Positions 37,320-47,452 of a stretch of 55,118 bases of DNA are shown here, one piece after another (within the stretch, counting starts at the first letter, position 1; every line of letters starts with the position of its first letter). A model generated the notes under the pieces. The model was given only the letters and a program-made list of their open reading frames with translations, searched no databases and was not told where the DNA came from. The stretch spans positions 1-55,118 of the forward strand of contig CANJIL010000016.1 in assembly GCA_947474455.1 (NCBI GenBank), read 5' to 3'. The DNA is from Hyphomonadaceae bacterium. GTDB lineage: Bacteria; Pseudomonadota; Alphaproteobacteria; Caulobacterales; Hyphomonadaceae. Made by a program: the position numbers and the translations under genes.

Positions 37320-37347
37320 AAAGGCCCAGCGATCAAGCCGGGCCTTT
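37320..37347 (-). terminator. rho-independent terminator of pckG
   Basis: 8-bp stem AAAGGCCC/GGGCCTTT at 37320-37327 and 37340-37347. Read on the minus strand the stem is followed by TTTTGCTTTG, about 20 bp after the pckG stop. Confidence 0.7.
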
Positions 37348-37367
37348 CATGTTCCAGCCCGTGAAGA

Positions 37368-39224
37368 CTAGCCGAGGCGCTTGACCAGCGACTTCTGTTG
37401 GTCCCAGAGGGCCTTGGGCAGGCGGTCGCCGAACTTGTCGAAGAAGGCGGGGATGAGCCCGGCCTCTTCGCGCCAGATTTCGTGGTCGACGCCGAGGAGC
37501 GTGTCCATCTGTTCGTCGCTGAGGTTGAGGCCCGAAATGTCGAGCGAGGACTTGGTGGGGACGCGGCCGATGGCGGTGTCGTTCGCTGCTGCCTTGCCTT
37601 CGAGACGTTCAACGATCCATTTGAGGACGCGACTGTTCTCGCCGAAACCCGGCCAGATGAACTTGCCGTTCTTGTCCTTCCGGAACCAGTTGACGAAGTA
37701 GATCTTCGGAAGCTTGGCGCCGGCCTTCTGGCCCATCTTCAGCCAGTGGTCGAAATAGTCAGCCATGTTGTAGCCGCAGAAGGGCAGCATCGCGAACGGG
37801 TCGCGGCGGAGTTCGCCGACCTTGTTCTCGGCGGCGGCGGTGCCTTCAGAGGCAACCGTCGAGCCCATGAACACGCCGTGCTCCCAATCGAAAGCTTCGG
37901 TGACGAGCGGAACAGCCGACGCACGGCGGCCGCCGAACAGGATGGCGGAGATCGGAACGCCTTTGGGATCTTCCCACTCGGATGCGATGGCCGGGCACTG
38001 ATCAGCCGGGCAGGCGAAGCGGGCGTTCGGGTGAGCAGCCGGCTCGCCCATCGATGGAGACCAGGCGCGGCCGCGCCAGTCGGTAAGGCCGGCGGGCGGC
38101 TCTTTCGTCAGGCCTTCCCACCAGACATCGTTGTCCGCGGTGAGCGCGACGTTGGTGAAGACGGTGTTCTTGGCGCAAGACTCAAGCGCGTTCTTGTTGG
38201 TGGCGGCCGACGTTCCGGGCGCGACGCCGAAGAAGCCGGCTTCAGGGTTGATGGCGTAAAGCTGGCCATCGTCGCCGAAGCGCATCCAGCAGATGTCGTC
38301 GCCGATCGTTTCGGCTTTCCAGCCCTCGAGCGTTGGCTCGAGCATGGCGAGGTTTGTTTTGCCGCAGGCGGACGGGAAGGCCGCGGCGACATACTTCACG
38401 ACGCCTTCCGGGTTCGTGAGCTTGAGGATGAGCATGTGCTCGGCAAGCCAGCCTTCATCACGCGCCATGACCGAAGCGATTCGGAGAGCGTAGCATTTCT
38501 TGCCGAGGAGGGCGTTGCCGCCATAGCCCGAACCGTAAGACCAGATCTCGCGGGTTTCGGGATAGTGGACGATGTACTTGTCGTCGTTGCACGGCCACGG
38601 AACGTCTTTCTGGCCGGCCGCCAGGGGCGCGCCGAGCGTGTGGACGGCGGGGACGTAGAAGCCATTGTCGCCGATCTGTTCGAGAGCGGCGCGGCCCATG
38701 CGGGTCATGACGCGCATGGAGATGGCGACGTAGCCGGAGTCCGTGATCTCGACGCCGAGCTGCGAAATCTTGGAGTTAAGCGGGCCCATGCAGAAGGGTA
38801 CGACATACATCGTGCGGCCGCGCATGCAGCCATCGAACAGGCCGGCGAGCTTGGCGCGCATGGCCGCGGGGTCGGACCAGTTGTTCAGCGGACCGGCATC
38901 GTCCTGCTTCTCAGAGCAGATGAAGGTGCGGGATTCGACGCGGGCGACGTCGCGCGGGTCAGAGACGGCGCAGAACGAGTTGGGGCGCTTGGCCGGATTG
39001 AGACGCTTGAGCGTGCCAAGGGCGAGGAGCTCCTGCGTGAGCTGTTCGAACTCGGCATCTGAACCGTCGCACCAGTGGACGCGATCCGGCTTGGTGAGCG
39101 CGGCGATCTCATTGACCCAGGCGATCAGCCCGCCGTGACGCGTTGGGGCGGGCTCGATGCCGGGGATAGAGCCGGTGTGCTCGGTGAAGTTGGTCGGAAT
39201 TACCAGCGCTTCGCTCGTCTTCAT
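37368..39224 (-). CDS. pckG: phosphoenolpyruvate carboxykinase (GTP)
   Basis: 618 residues from [13 protein letters not shown] (39224). The frame is open 11 codons upstream. It converts oxaloacetate and GTP to PEP and CO2, the entry step of gluconeogenesis. The GTP-type signatures are clear: [12 protein letters not shown] with the P-loop cysteine near 280, [50 protein letters not shown], and [17 protein letters not shown]. Length matches the GTP family (about 600-620), not the ATP family (about 530). The latter is more frequent in many alphaproteobacteria. Confidence 0.96.
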   Translation of the reverse strand: MKTSEALVIPTNFTEHTGSIPGIEPAPTRHGGLIAWVNEIAALTKPDRVHWCDGSDAEFEQLTQELLALGTLKRLNPAKRPNSFCAVSDPRDVARVESRTFICSEKQDDAGPLNNWSDPAAMRAKLAGLFDGCMRGRTMYVVPFCMGPLNSKISQLGVEITDSGYVAISMRVMTRMGRAALEQIGDNGFYVPAVHTLGAPLAAGQKDVPWPCNDDKYIVHYPETREIWSYGSGYGGNALLGKKCYALRIASVMARDEGWLAEHMLILKLTNPEGVVKYVAAAFPSACGKTNLAMLEPTLEGWKAETIGDDICWMRFGDDGQLYAINPEAGFFGVAPGTSAATNKNALESCAKNTVFTNVALTADNDVWWEGLTKEPPAGLTDWRGRAWSPSMGEPAAHPNARFACPADQCPAIASEWEDPKGVPISAILFGGRRASAVPLVTEAFDWEHGVFMGSTVASEGTAAAENKVGELRRDPFAMLPFCGYNMADYFDHWLKMGQKAGAKLPKIYFVNWFRKDKNGKFIWPGFGENSRVLKWIVERLEGKAAANDTAIGRVPTKSSLDISGLNLSDEQMDTLLGVDHEIWREEAGLIPAFFDKFGDRLPKALWDQQKSLVKRLG

Positions 39225-39738
39225 TTCAGAAAATCCCACAACTATCCGCCAAATCACCGGACTCTGGGAACTGGTTGCTGGCCCATTTCCGAATCCATTG
39301 TTGGCGGCGCATGACGCCGCTCTTAGGAAAACTTCATTTCAACAGCAGGACCTGTGCCAACAAGCGGCCCTTACGATCGACGGCTGAACCACGATTCCCG
39401 ACATCAGCGACCTGCGCTGCCGTTGCGTGCACAAACGGGGACTGGCGGGCCCTGTCTGCCAACAAACATACTCGTGCCTGCACAAACTAGCATCACCCCT
39501 GCGAACAGTTCGCACTCATGCCCAATTACTCAGCCTCCCCGTATATCGTCGAGTGAAATCTTGGCGCCCCGCGTCGCGGCGCCGCAGCACCGACATACGC
39601 GCCGTAACAAAAACCCATCGAACTGCTGCGGGTTTCATTGAAATTAGTTAAGCAGATGGAATGGCCAATCTCCCATGACGCGAGACGTTCGATTTGTTGC
39701 GCCGCAGCAGGCGATTTGCAGTTCGTTGCGGTGAAATG
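39225..39738. other. pckG upstream region
   Basis: About 510 bp without a recognised gene. It contains the palindrome TGCGAACAGTTCGCA at 39500-39514 (perfect 7-1-7), a GC-rich hairpin-like phrase near 39570, and presumably the pckG promoter on the minus strand. A short palindrome of the same 7-1-7 layout occurs at 5322. Confidence 0.45.
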
Positions 39739-40728
39739 TCAGATCCCGCAGGCGGACGACTTTTGCCGCGGCGCGGCGAGCTGCCGGCTGGTCTTGTCGG
39801 TGAGGCCGGTGACAAGAATCGGCAGGCCGTCGGCGACGAGGTCGCTGAATTCGGAACCGTCGTCGTCTTCCCAGTAGCGCGTGTCGAGACTGCCGGCTTT
39901 CGAGCCGTTCGTACCGAATACGCTTTCAATTTCGCGAGACGCGAGCGCCTTCCACAGATCGGGGCGAGGCTCGATGTTTCCGGTCCAGGCGAGCAGGGTC
40001 TCGGACCGGACGCCGCCGGCGAGCAAGCGGTCGAGTTGGGCGACATCGTCGATGGTGGCGGTGATCACAATGTCAGGCGCGAGTTTGTGAACCGCGATGG
40101 CCTGATCGTCAGTGTAGGTAATCATCAAGACGTTGTTCTCCGCCTTCGCGGCACGGACGGCGGCGATGATAGGCTGGAAGGCGGCTGAGCGTTTCTTGTC
40201 GAGTTCGAGGATCGCGCCGGTCTTCACGGCCCAGTCGAGCGCGGCCTGCAGTGTGGGCGGATGGAAGTCCATTGTCTTGCTTCCGGCTTCCAGGTTCAGT
40301 TGCTGTATCTCTGCGAGCGTGTGGTCGGCAACGAGGCCTGTGCCGGTGCTGGTGCGGTCGAGATCATCGTCGTGCATCAGGACAAGCTGACTGTCCTTTG
40401 TTTCGGCGATGTCGATTTCCATGGCGCGCGTTCCGGCGTTGAAAGTGCGCTGCAGCGTTTCGAGGGCGTTCTCAGGATAATCACGCGTCGGGCCGCCGCG
40501 ATGGCCGATCAGGAGCACGCCGCCGGATTGCCTCAGGCAGTCGAGACGGGCAGGGAGCTGCTGGTTGGGCGTAGGTATTGCTGTGGCGATAGATGTCGGT
40601 TGCGACGTTGACGTAACAGAGCCGGTCGACGCCGTGGGTGTGGGGTAGCTGGGCTGGCCGCAGCTTGCTGGGAAGCACATTGCGAAAATGGGCATTACAA
40701 CAGATGCGCGCATTGATATGAGCCCCAA
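39739..40728 (-). CDS. glycerophosphodiester phosphodiesterase, exported
   Basis: 329 residues. The N-terminus looks like a lipoprotein signal (VVMPIFAMCFPASCGQ), followed by a Ser/Thr/Pro linker to about 60. The GDPD barrel begins at LIGHRGGPTRDYPENALETLQRTF, with the catalytic HRG and ENA motifs. It continues MEIDIAETKDSQLVLMHDDDLDRTSTGTG, which has the metal-binding E-D and the second catalytic His. It hydrolyses glycerophosphodiesters to glycerol-3-phosphate and an alcohol in the periplasm or at the membrane. Several ATGs near the start leave the exact N-terminus uncertain. Confidence 0.87.
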   Translation of the reverse strand: MGLISMRASVVMPIFAMCFPASCGQPSYPTPTASTGSVTSTSQPTSIATAIPTPNQQLPARLDCLRQSGGVLLIGHRGGPTRDYPENALETLQRTFNAGTRAMEIDIAETKDSQLVLMHDDDLDRTSTGTGLVADHTLAEIQQLNLEAGSKTMDFHPPTLQAALDWAVKTGAILELDKKRSAAFQPIIAAVRAAKAENNVLMITYTDDQAIAVHKLAPDIVITATIDDVAQLDRLLAGGVRSETLLAWTGNIEPRPDLWKALASREIESVFGTNGSKAGSLDTRYWEDDDGSEFSDLVADGLPILVTGLTDKTSRQLAAPRQKSSACGI

Positions 40729-40803
40729 CGAATTGCCGCGACAAGTGACAGCGTCTAGACTTGTCTGCGATAGCGCAGATCATGCGCACACGGGAGGCCG
40801 TCG

Positions 40804-42504
40804 ATGTTCGGAGCGGACAAGAAAAAAGCGGAAGCCGGCGTGGAGTCCATCAAGCGCGGGCTGATACTTGGCCAGATGCAGGGCTGGCAGCTGACCGTGG
40901 ACAAGATTCTGGATCATGCGCACCAGAACCATGGACATCAGGAGATCGTGACGCGCACCGTTGAAGGGCCGATCGTGCGGTCGACCTATTCGGATCTGTA
41001 TTGGCGTGCGCGCCAGTTCTCCAATGCGCTCCTCGCTGACGGCGTTCAGCCCGGCGACCGGATTGCGACGCTGGCCTGGAACACGACGCGCCACATGGAA
41101 TGCTGGTACGGCACGATGGGCATCGGCGCGGTTCTGCACACGCTTAACCCGCGCCTGTTCCCCGAACAGATCGCGTGGATCATCAACCATGCCGAAGACA
41201 CGCACATCTGCTACGATATCACCTTCCAGCCGATCATCGAGGCGATCAAGGACAAGGTCCCGACGGTGAAGCGCTGGATCGTGCTGACCGACAAGGCGCA
41301 CCGGCCGCCGTCGCCGATCGCGGATCTGCGCAATTACGAAGACTATATCGGCGAACAATCGAAGGACGTGGTGTGGGGGAATTTCCCCGAGGATACGGCG
41401 TGTGGCCTTTGCTACACCTCTGGCACGACTGGCGATCCGAAGGGCGTGCTCTATTCGCACCGCTCGAACGTGCTGCACACGCTGATCACCATGCAGGTCG
41501 ATGCGCTGGGCTGTTCGGCGCGCGACGGGATCATGCCGGTTGTGCCTATGTTCCACGCCAACGCGTGGGGCATCTCGCTGTCTGCGCCGGCCGTCGGCGG
41601 CAAGCTGGTGCTGCCCGGCGCCAAGATGGATGGCGAGTCGATCTACGAGATGCTCGATGGCGAGAAGGTATCGTTCACCGCGGCGGTGCCTACCGTGTGG
41701 CTGATGCTGCTGCACTATCTGGAATCGACGGGCAAGAAGCTGCCGTATCTCAAGAAAGTTGTGATCGGCGGATCGGCTGTGCCGGAACGCATCCTGCGCG
41801 CCTTCGAGGAAAACTACGACGTGGAAGTTATCCATGCCTGGGGCATGACCGAGATGAGCCCGCTTGGTTCGCTCGGCGCCATGACGACTCCCGTGCTGGC
41901 GCAGGACCACGAAAGCATCGTGAAATACAAGCTGAAGCAGGGCCGCGCTCCGTTCGGCGTGGAAATGAAGATCACCGACGACGACGGCAAAGAGCTGCCG
42001 CGCGACGGCAGGTCGGCAGGCCACCTGCTTGTGCGCGGGCCGGCTGTGGCCAAGGCCTATTTCAAGGGCGCGGGCGGCGAGATCCTCGACAAGGATGGGT
42101 TCTTCGATACCGGCGATGTCGCGAACCTGGACGAGCTGGGCTACATGCAGATCACCGACCGCGCCAAGGACGTTATCAAGTCGGGCGGCGAATGGATTTC
42201 CTCGATCGACATCGAAAACTTCGCCGTTGGCCATCCGGCCGTGGCATGCGCCGCCGCTATCGGCCTGCCGCATCCGAAGTGGGATGAGCGGCCGCTGCTG
42301 ATCATTGAGTTGAAGCCCGGCCAGACGGCGACGCGCGAGGACGTGCTCGGCTATCTCAACGGCAAGATCGCCAAATGGTGGATGCCCGACGATGTGGTGT
42401 TCACCGACAAGATCCCGCTCGGCGCGACCGGCAAGATCAACAAGCTGGTGCTGCGTGCGACTTTCAAGGACCACAAGTTGCCGACGATCCAGGCGGCCGG
42501 ATGA
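40804..42504 (+). CDS. fatty acyl-CoA ligase (AMP-forming)
   Basis: 566 residues of the long/medium-chain acyl-CoA synthetase group. The order is typical: [13 protein letters not shown] near 25, [20 protein letters not shown] near 200-220, [15 protein letters not shown] near 345, [35 protein letters not shown] near 425-465, and [18 protein letters not shown] with the catalytic lysine near the end. The subgroup also holds 3-methylthiopropionyl-CoA ligases, so DMSP metabolism is a possibility the sequence does not settle. It is translationally coupled (ATGA) to a DUF1499 membrane protein. Confidence 0.9.
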   Translation: MFGADKKKAEAGVESIKRGLILGQMQGWQLTVDKILDHAHQNHGHQEIVTRTVEGPIVRSTYSDLYWRARQFSNALLADGVQPGDRIATLAWNTTRHMECWYGTMGIGAVLHTLNPRLFPEQIAWIINHAEDTHICYDITFQPIIEAIKDKVPTVKRWIVLTDKAHRPPSPIADLRNYEDYIGEQSKDVVWGNFPEDTACGLCYTSGTTGDPKGVLYSHRSNVLHTLITMQVDALGCSARDGIMPVVPMFHANAWGISLSAPAVGGKLVLPGAKMDGESIYEMLDGEKVSFTAAVPTVWLMLLHYLESTGKKLPYLKKVVIGGSAVPERILRAFEENYDVEVIHAWGMTEMSPLGSLGAMTTPVLAQDHESIVKYKLKQGRAPFGVEMKITDDDGKELPRDGRSAGHLLVRGPAVAKAYFKGAGGEILDKDGFFDTGDVANLDELGYMQITDRAKDVIKSGGEWISSIDIENFAVGHPAVACAAAIGLPHPKWDERPLLIIELKPGQTATREDVLGYLNGKIAKWWMPDDVVFTDKIPLGATGKINKLVLRATFKDHKLPTIQAAG

Positions 42505-43310
42505 ACGAGGTGGCGAAGGAGCGGCCAAAGGGAAAAGGACGCGTCGTCGTGCTCGCGCTCGGCGTTGTGCTGTTCGCTTTTGGGATTATCCTGCTTCTCA
42601 CGGGGCCGGTGTTGTTCCGCATGGGGCTGGTCGAGCGCAGTTTCGCCCGTTTCGAACTATCAAGCGTGGCCATGTATGTCATGGCGGCGGCAGGGGTCGT
42701 AGGCCTTGCCGGTTTGATTTATTCGCTAGCCGGCAACAAGCATCGTGGCGCAATCGTGGGAGTGTTGCTTGTCGTGGCGTCCGGGATTGCGGGCGGCACG
42801 CTGTATGCGCAGGCCATAATGAAAGAGCAGCTTCCGCCGATCAACGACGTGCAGACGGACTGGAATCTGCCGGTCGCCTTCACCGAGAAGGCCCTGCGCC
42901 AGCGCGAGAACGCAGGTGCAATACGCGTGCGTGACGACGCCGTCGTGCCGGACGGCAATGGCGAATGGTCGGGCCTGACCTATGCCGAGGCGCAGAAGAG
43001 GTTTTACATCGACATCGTTCCGCTCATGGTGAAACAGCGCCCGCCGGAAGCGACGCTGGCAGCGGCAGAAGCTGCGCGGCGGCTTGGCTGGGACGTGATG
43101 ATGGAGAACCCGCCGGACGGGATGATGGAAGCGGTCTATCATTCGCCTTGGTACGATCTCGTCTACGACATTGCTGTGCGTATCGTGCCGGAGGGCCAAG
43201 GCTCGCGGATCGACGTGCGCTCCACCAGCCGCACCAACGACCGCGACATGGGCGAGAGCGCCACGCAGGTGAAGCAGCTGATCGACGAGATGGCGCTGCA
43301 GCTGCGGTAA
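42501..43310 (+). CDS. DUF1499 membrane protein
   Basis: 269 residues. The start ATG at 42501 overlaps the stop of the acyl-CoA ligase gene (ATGA). Three membrane spans lie in the first 110 residues (VVLALGVVLFAFGIILLLTG; VAMYVMAAAGVVGLAGLIYSLAG; AIVGVLLVVASGIAGGTLYA). The C-terminal DUF1499 domain follows: YIDIVPLMVKQRPPEATLAAAEAARRLGWDVM, VYHSPWYDLVYDIAVRIVP, and RIDVRSTSRTNDRDMGESATQVKQLI. The function of the domain is unknown. Coupling with a ligase suggests a lipid-related or membrane role, an inference only. Confidence 0.85.
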   Translation: MNEVAKERPKGKGRVVVLALGVVLFAFGIILLLTGPVLFRMGLVERSFARFELSSVAMYVMAAAGVVGLAGLIYSLAGNKHRGAIVGVLLVVASGIAGGTLYAQAIMKEQLPPINDVQTDWNLPVAFTEKALRQRENAGAIRVRDDAVVPDGNGEWSGLTYAEAQKRFYIDIVPLMVKQRPPEATLAAAEAARRLGWDVMMENPPDGMMEAVYHSPWYDLVYDIAVRIVPEGQGSRIDVRSTSRTNDRDMGESATQVKQLIDEMALQLR

Positions 43311-43313
43311 ACG

Positions 43314-43335
43314 CTCCCGGCGCTGACGCCGGGAG
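43314..43335. terminator. hairpin between convergent genes
   Basis: Perfect 9-bp stem CTCCCGGCG/CGCCGGGAG with loop CTGA, between the DUF1499 gene and oppA. It is short of T residues on both sides but well placed for both transcripts. Confidence 0.6.
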
Positions 43336-43360
43336 ACTTATCGCCTGCTTTGGGGCGAGG

Positions 43361-44965
43361 CTATTTCTCCCGGCACATGTAACGCGTGCGGTGGATATCT
43401 TCGGCGTTGTCGGCGTAGCCGGTGATTTTGGGAGAGACGATGTCCTGCGCGACGCGGGTCAGCATTGGCAGGACGGCTGCATCGTCTAGCACCATCTGTT
43501 CGGCCTGCTTGAGCAACGCGGAGCGTTTCGCCGTGTCGGTTTCCAGCGCCGTCTGATCTAGCAGCGCATCGTAGGCGGGGTTGGTGTAGGCGCCGTAGTT
43601 CATCGGGCCGGTGCGGGAATCGAGCAGGTAGAGGAAGTTGTAGGGGTCGTTGAAGTCGGCGACCCAGCCGGTGTCAGAGATTTCATAGTTCTTGGTCTTG
43701 AGGGCGTCGTAGAGCGCTTGCGTTTCGACCTGACGGATCTCTGCCTGAACCCACGGAGCGATATCCTTGAAGTTCTGTTGGATGACCGGAGCGATGCGCG
43801 GATTGTCGCCGGTCGAACGATAAATGTATTCGAACTTGAGCGGCTTATTGGGGCCGAAGCCGGCTTCCTGCAGCAGCTTGGCGGCTTCCTTCAGGCGTTC
43901 GGGGCGCGGCATGGTTTTCCACGAGAACTCGGCGGGGGTATAGTCGTTCATACCCTGCGGCACGAAGTTGTAGGACGCGATCTGGCCGCCGCGCAGGATC
44001 GAGTTGGTTATGTATTCGCGGTCCATCGCCATGCCGAGCGCCCTGCGGACGCGCGCGTCAGTGAACGGCTCCTTCTTGGTGTTGGTGACGACGTAGGTGG
44101 TGGCCATCATAGGCGAGATGCGCGGCCAGCCGGGCAGGTTCTTCTTTGTCTCTTCGAGCTGTCCGGTTGGGAAGGAGTTGTTCATGTCTATCTCGCCAGC
44201 CATGGCGCGGCGCACCATCTGGTCGTGGTTCGAGACGGGGAAATAGACGACCTCAGAGAAGCAGAGCTTATCTGCGCCTTCCCACTTATCGTTCTTCACG
44301 GAGCGGAGGAAGTCGCCCTTGCGCCACTCGGCCATCTTGTAGGGACCGTTGACGACGATGTTCTCCGGCTTGGTCCATTCGCCGCCGAATTTCTCGATGG
44401 TGTGACGCGGCAGCGGGAAGGCGGTGAAATGCTTCAGCACGCCAGGCAGATAGGGCATGGGGTATTCGAGCTGCACTTCTAGCGTGTGGTCGTCGATCGC
44501 CTTCACGCCGACCTGATCCGGGGGCATCGCTCCTTCGTTGACGGCGCGGGCGTTCTTGATGCCGAATTGGATCGAGGCGTAGGCGACGCCGACCGTCTTG
44601 GGATCGAACAGGCGCTGGAAGGCGAAGACAAAGTCGTCGGCGGTGACGGGTTCGCCGTCGGACCAGGCCGACTGTTTGAGCTTGAACGTCCAGGTCTTCT
44701 GGTCTTCGGAAGTGGTCCAACTTTCGGCGACGCCGGGAATCGGCTTGGCGGCGGCATCCTCAGTGAATAGACCGATGAACATGTCGCCGATGATGTCGTT
44801 GGCCCAGGTACCTTCGACGAGTTGGGGGTCCATCGATTTCGGGTCCGCGCCGATGCCGCGGCGGAAACGGTCAACGCCCGTGCCGGACTCGCCACCGCCG
44901 CCGCAGGCGGCAAACAAAAGGACAACCGCCATGGCGCCGGCGAATAACCGGGATTTCGAGCCCAT
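43361..44965 (-). CDS. oppA: peptide ABC transporter substrate-binding lipoprotein, OppA type
   Basis: 534 residues with a lipoprotein signal (LFAGAMAVVLLFAACGGGG). The SBP_bac_5 fold follows: GIGADPKSMDPQLVEGTWANDIIGDMFIGL, VAESWTTSEDQKTWTFKLK, WSDGEPVTADDFVFAFQRLFDP, and RVRRALGMAMDREYI. It captures oligopeptides in the periplasm and delivers them to OppBC. In this window oppA is separated from oppC-oppB by a gene on the other strand, so it has its own promoter. The ATPases OppD/OppF are not present here. Confidence 0.9.
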   Translation of the reverse strand: MGSKSRLFAGAMAVVLLFAACGGGGESGTGVDRFRRGIGADPKSMDPQLVEGTWANDIIGDMFIGLFTEDAAAKPIPGVAESWTTSEDQKTWTFKLKQSAWSDGEPVTADDFVFAFQRLFDPKTVGVAYASIQFGIKNARAVNEGAMPPDQVGVKAIDDHTLEVQLEYPMPYLPGVLKHFTAFPLPRHTIEKFGGEWTKPENIVVNGPYKMAEWRKGDFLRSVKNDKWEGADKLCFSEVVYFPVSNHDQMVRRAMAGEIDMNNSFPTGQLEETKKNLPGWPRISPMMATTYVVTNTKKEPFTDARVRRALGMAMDREYITNSILRGGQIASYNFVPQGMNDYTPAEFSWKTMPRPERLKEAAKLLQEAGFGPNKPLKFEYIYRSTGDNPRIAPVIQQNFKDIAPWVQAEIRQVETQALYDALKTKNYEISDTGWVADFNDPYNFLYLLDSRTGPMNYGAYTNPAYDALLDQTALETDTAKRSALLKQAEQMVLDDAAVLPMLTRVAQDIVSPKITGYADNAEDIHRTRYMCREK

Positions 44966-45107
44966 TCCGTACTCCTCAATCGCTCTCAGCGTGCGCCGCT
45001 GGGCTAGCGCAACAGCAGAGGCGGCTTTGCCTCGCGGGAAACTAGCTTTAGACTATAGCGCATTGAAAGGCCTTTGCGCGGCCTGACGCTTTAGTGAGTG
45101 GAATGCC

Positions 45108-45551
45108 ATGCGCCTGGTCATCTTCGCGGCTTTTATTCCCCTGATCGCGGCGCCCGCCGTGGCGCAGACCGACCTGATGGATCGCGTGGTGGCGTGTGCG
45201 GGGTTCGAGGACGCGACCCAGCGTCATGCCTGTTTCGACAAGCTGACGCCGGAATTGCGTGGGTCAGCCGTGACGGTTTTCGCAGAGCCCAAGCCGACTT
45301 TCGGCGACCGCAAACCACCGCCGTCGGAACCTGATCAGGTGAAGCTCACGGTCACCAAGATGAGCAAGAATCCGGATGGCAAGATCGTGTTCACGATGGA
45401 AGACGGGCAGGTCTGGCGGCAGATCGACGCCAACTCGGTCGGCCGGGTTGGTAAGGGACCTTGGGAAGTCGAGATCCGCAGGGGGATGCTGGGCAGCTTC
45501 ATTCTCCAATTAAATGACTACACCCAATTGAAAGTGCGCCGGGAGAAGTAG
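45108..45551 (+). CDS. small exported protein, unknown function
   Basis: 147 residues: signal peptide RLVIFAAFIPLIAAPAVAQ, then DLMDRVVACAGFEDATQRHACFDKLTPEL. This cysteine-containing block resembles the C..i.dd..RLaCyD pattern found in many short alphaproteobacterial exported proteins. The C-terminal half reads GQVWRQIDANSVGRVGKGPWEVEIRRGMLGSFILQLND, a small beta-rich domain. The function is unknown. It lies between oppA and oppC on the opposite strand. Its stop is 3 bp from the oppC stop. Confidence 0.75.
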   Translation: MRLVIFAAFIPLIAAPAVAQTDLMDRVVACAGFEDATQRHACFDKLTPELRGSAVTVFAEPKPTFGDRKPPPSEPDQVKLTVTKMSKNPDGKIVFTMEDGQVWRQIDANSVGRVGKGPWEVEIRRGMLGSFILQLNDYTQLKVRREK

Positions 45552-45554
45552 CCG

Positions 45555-46457
45555 CTAGCGGTCCTTCGGATCGAACGCGTCTCTCAGGCCATCGCCGATG
45601 AAGTTTAGCGAGAAGAGCGTGATCACCATCGTGATAGCGGGCACGAACAGCATCCACGGGTAGGAGAACTCACGCTGGCCCTCCGAGATGAGGCGGCCGA
45701 GAGACGTTAGCGGCTCGTTCACGCCAAGGCCGATGAAGGAGAGGAAGCTCTCCTGCAGGATGACGACCGGCATGGTGAGCGTGACGTAGACCGCCACAGG
45801 GCCGAGGAGATTCGGTAGGATGTGGCGGACGATGAGGCCGATAGGCTTCACGCCGGCGGCGCGGGCGGCCTCCACAAATTCCTTGTGCTTCAGCATCAGC
45901 GTTTGGCCGCGGACGATGCGGGCCATGGTCATCCACTCGACTGCGCCGATGGCGAGGAAGATCAGGAAGATCGATCGGCCGAACACGACGGTCACGAGAA
46001 TCACGAAGAAGATGAAGGGGACGGCGTATAGAACGTCGACGATGCGCATCATGAACTGGTCGACACGGCCGCCGGCGAAGCCGGCGACGGCGCCCCAGGC
46101 GACGCCGATGATGAGGCTGACCAGCGTGGCGATGAGGCCGACGGCGAGGGATATCTGCAGGCCGGTCATCACGCGGGCGACCATGTCCCGGCCATAAATG
46201 TCAGTGCCCAGCCAATGCATGTTTTCCAGAGTCGGGCCGATACGGAGGCGATCCTGGTACTGCATGTCGAACGGATGCGGCCAGACGAAGGGGCCGATGA
46301 CGGCAATGAGGGTGAGCACGCCAAGAACGATGAATCCGGCCATGGCGGCCTTGTTGGCGAGCAGGCGGCGGAGGCTGTCGTCCCAAAGCGAGCGGCCCTT
46401 CACCGCGGCGCGGTTAAGGAGTTCGGCATTCTGGCCCGGCGCGGCAATCATTGTCAT
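45555..46457 (-). CDS. oppC: peptide ABC transporter permease, OppC type
   Basis: 300 residues: an N-terminal cytoplasmic segment (LWDDSLRRLLANKAAMAGFIVL) and six spans. The OppC N-terminal domain phrase PHPFDMQYQDRLRIGPTLENMHWLGTDIYGRDMVARVM is present. The EAA loop that meets the ATPase is EAARAAGVKPIGLIVRHILPNLLGPV near 195-220. It starts with ATGA overlap at the end of oppB, so the two are coupled. It imports oligopeptides together with OppB and unseen ATPases. Confidence 0.92.
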   Translation of the reverse strand: MTMIAAPGQNAELLNRAAVKGRSLWDDSLRRLLANKAAMAGFIVLGVLTLIAVIGPFVWPHPFDMQYQDRLRIGPTLENMHWLGTDIYGRDMVARVMTGLQISLAVGLIATLVSLIIGVAWGAVAGFAGGRVDQFMMRIVDVLYAVPFIFFVILVTVVFGRSIFLIFLAIGAVEWMTMARIVRGQTLMLKHKEFVEAARAAGVKPIGLIVRHILPNLLGPVAVYVTLTMPVVILQESFLSFIGLGVNEPLTSLGRLISEGQREFSYPWMLFVPAITMVITLFSLNFIGDGLRDAFDPKDR

Positions 46458-47452
46458 TCGAACCGCACTTTCGGATCGAGGATGGCGTAGAGAATGTCGG
46501 CGATCAGGTTGAGGACGATGATCAACCCGCCATAGAGGATCACCGCGCCCATGACGCGGGTGTAGTCGCGCGTCACGGCGCCTTCGATGAAGGATGAGCC
46601 AACGCCGGGGAGCCCGAACACGCTTTCGATCACGACGGAGCCGGTGATCACGCCGACAATGGCCGGGCCGAGATAGCTGACCACGGGCAGGATGGCGGCG
46701 GGCAGGGCGTGGCGTACCATGATGCGGAATTCGCTGAGGCCTTTTGCGCGCGCGGTGCGGATGCTGTTGGAGCGCAGCACCTCGATCATCGAGGCGCGCA
46801 TAAGGCGCGAGATAATGGCGATCTGCGGCAGCGCCAGCGTGACGACTGGCAGGAAGGTGTTGTGGAAGTTCATGCGCCCGAGGTCGAGGCCGCCGGCTGC
46901 GAACCAGTGCAGCCAGACGCCGAAGACAAGGGAGAGGAGAGGACCTGTGACAAAGGTTGGTATCGATATCCCGATCATGGCGATGCTCATCGCCGAATAG
47001 TCCACGGCGGAGTTCTGTCGCATCGCCGCGACAACGCCGAGCATGACGCCGAAGAACAGGCCTAACATAATGGCTAGTGCGCCGATGGTAAGTGAGACGG
47101 GCAGGCCTTCGCCGAGGAGTTCGGACACCGACTTGTCGCTGATCTGCATCGAGGGACCTAGATCACCACGAACGACCTTGCCGAGGTATTCGAAATACTG
47201 GTCCTGCAGGGGCTTATCGAGGCCCATCTGTGCCTTGAGGTTGGCCTCGACAGCCGGGGTCAGCTTGCGTTCGGTCGAATAGGGGCTGCCGGGGGCGGCC
47301 CGCATCATGAAGAACGCCACAGTGATGATGGCGAGCATGGTCGGGATCGCGGCGAGGATCCGCCGGCCGGTATAGGCCCAGGGAATCCGCGAAGCGAGGC
47401 GCGCTACGGCCGAAGACGCCCGGGGGGGCGAACGAGACTGATCAGGCGCCAG
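46454..47452 (-). CDS. oppB: peptide ABC transporter permease, OppB type, likely non-ATG start
   Basis: Starting at the first ATG (47338), the protein would lack half of span 1. The open frame continues upstream as GRRILAAIPTMLAIITVAFF, the normal first span of OppB. The only start with a ribosome site is a CTG at 47452, with AAGGA (complement of 47461-47465) 8 bp ahead. This gives about 332 residues. A C7 run at 47422-47428 (complement) lies in the extension, so an indel changing the start is another possibility. The EAA loop RTARAKGLSEFRIMVRHALPAAILPV and the FGLPGVGSSFIEGAV block are typical. Confidence 0.75.
   Translation of the reverse strand: MAPDQSRSPPRASSAVARLASRIPWAYTGRRILAAIPTMLAIITVAFFMMRAAPGSPYSTERKLTPAVEANLKAQMGLDKPLQDQYFEYLGKVVRGDLGPSMQISDKSVSELLGEGLPVSLTIGALAIMLGLFFGVMLGVVAAMRQNSAVDYSAMSIAMIGISIPTFVTGPLLSLVFGVWLHWFAAGGLDLGRMNFHNTFLPVVTLALPQIAIISRLMRASMIEVLRSNSIRTARAKGLSEFRIMVRHALPAAILPVVSYLGPAIVGVITGSVVIESVFGLPGVGSSFIEGAVTRDYTRVMGAVILYGGLIIVLNLIADILYAILDPKVRFE

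Noticed and set aside
39500-39514. LexA (SOS) box
   Set aside because: Alphaproteobacterial LexA sites are direct repeats of the GTTC-N7-GTTC type. This is a 7-1-7 inverted repeat with a single-base centre.
40780-42528. 582-codon minus-strand frame opposite the acyl-CoA ligase
   Set aside because: Shadow frame. The plus-strand gene has all AMP-ligase motifs.
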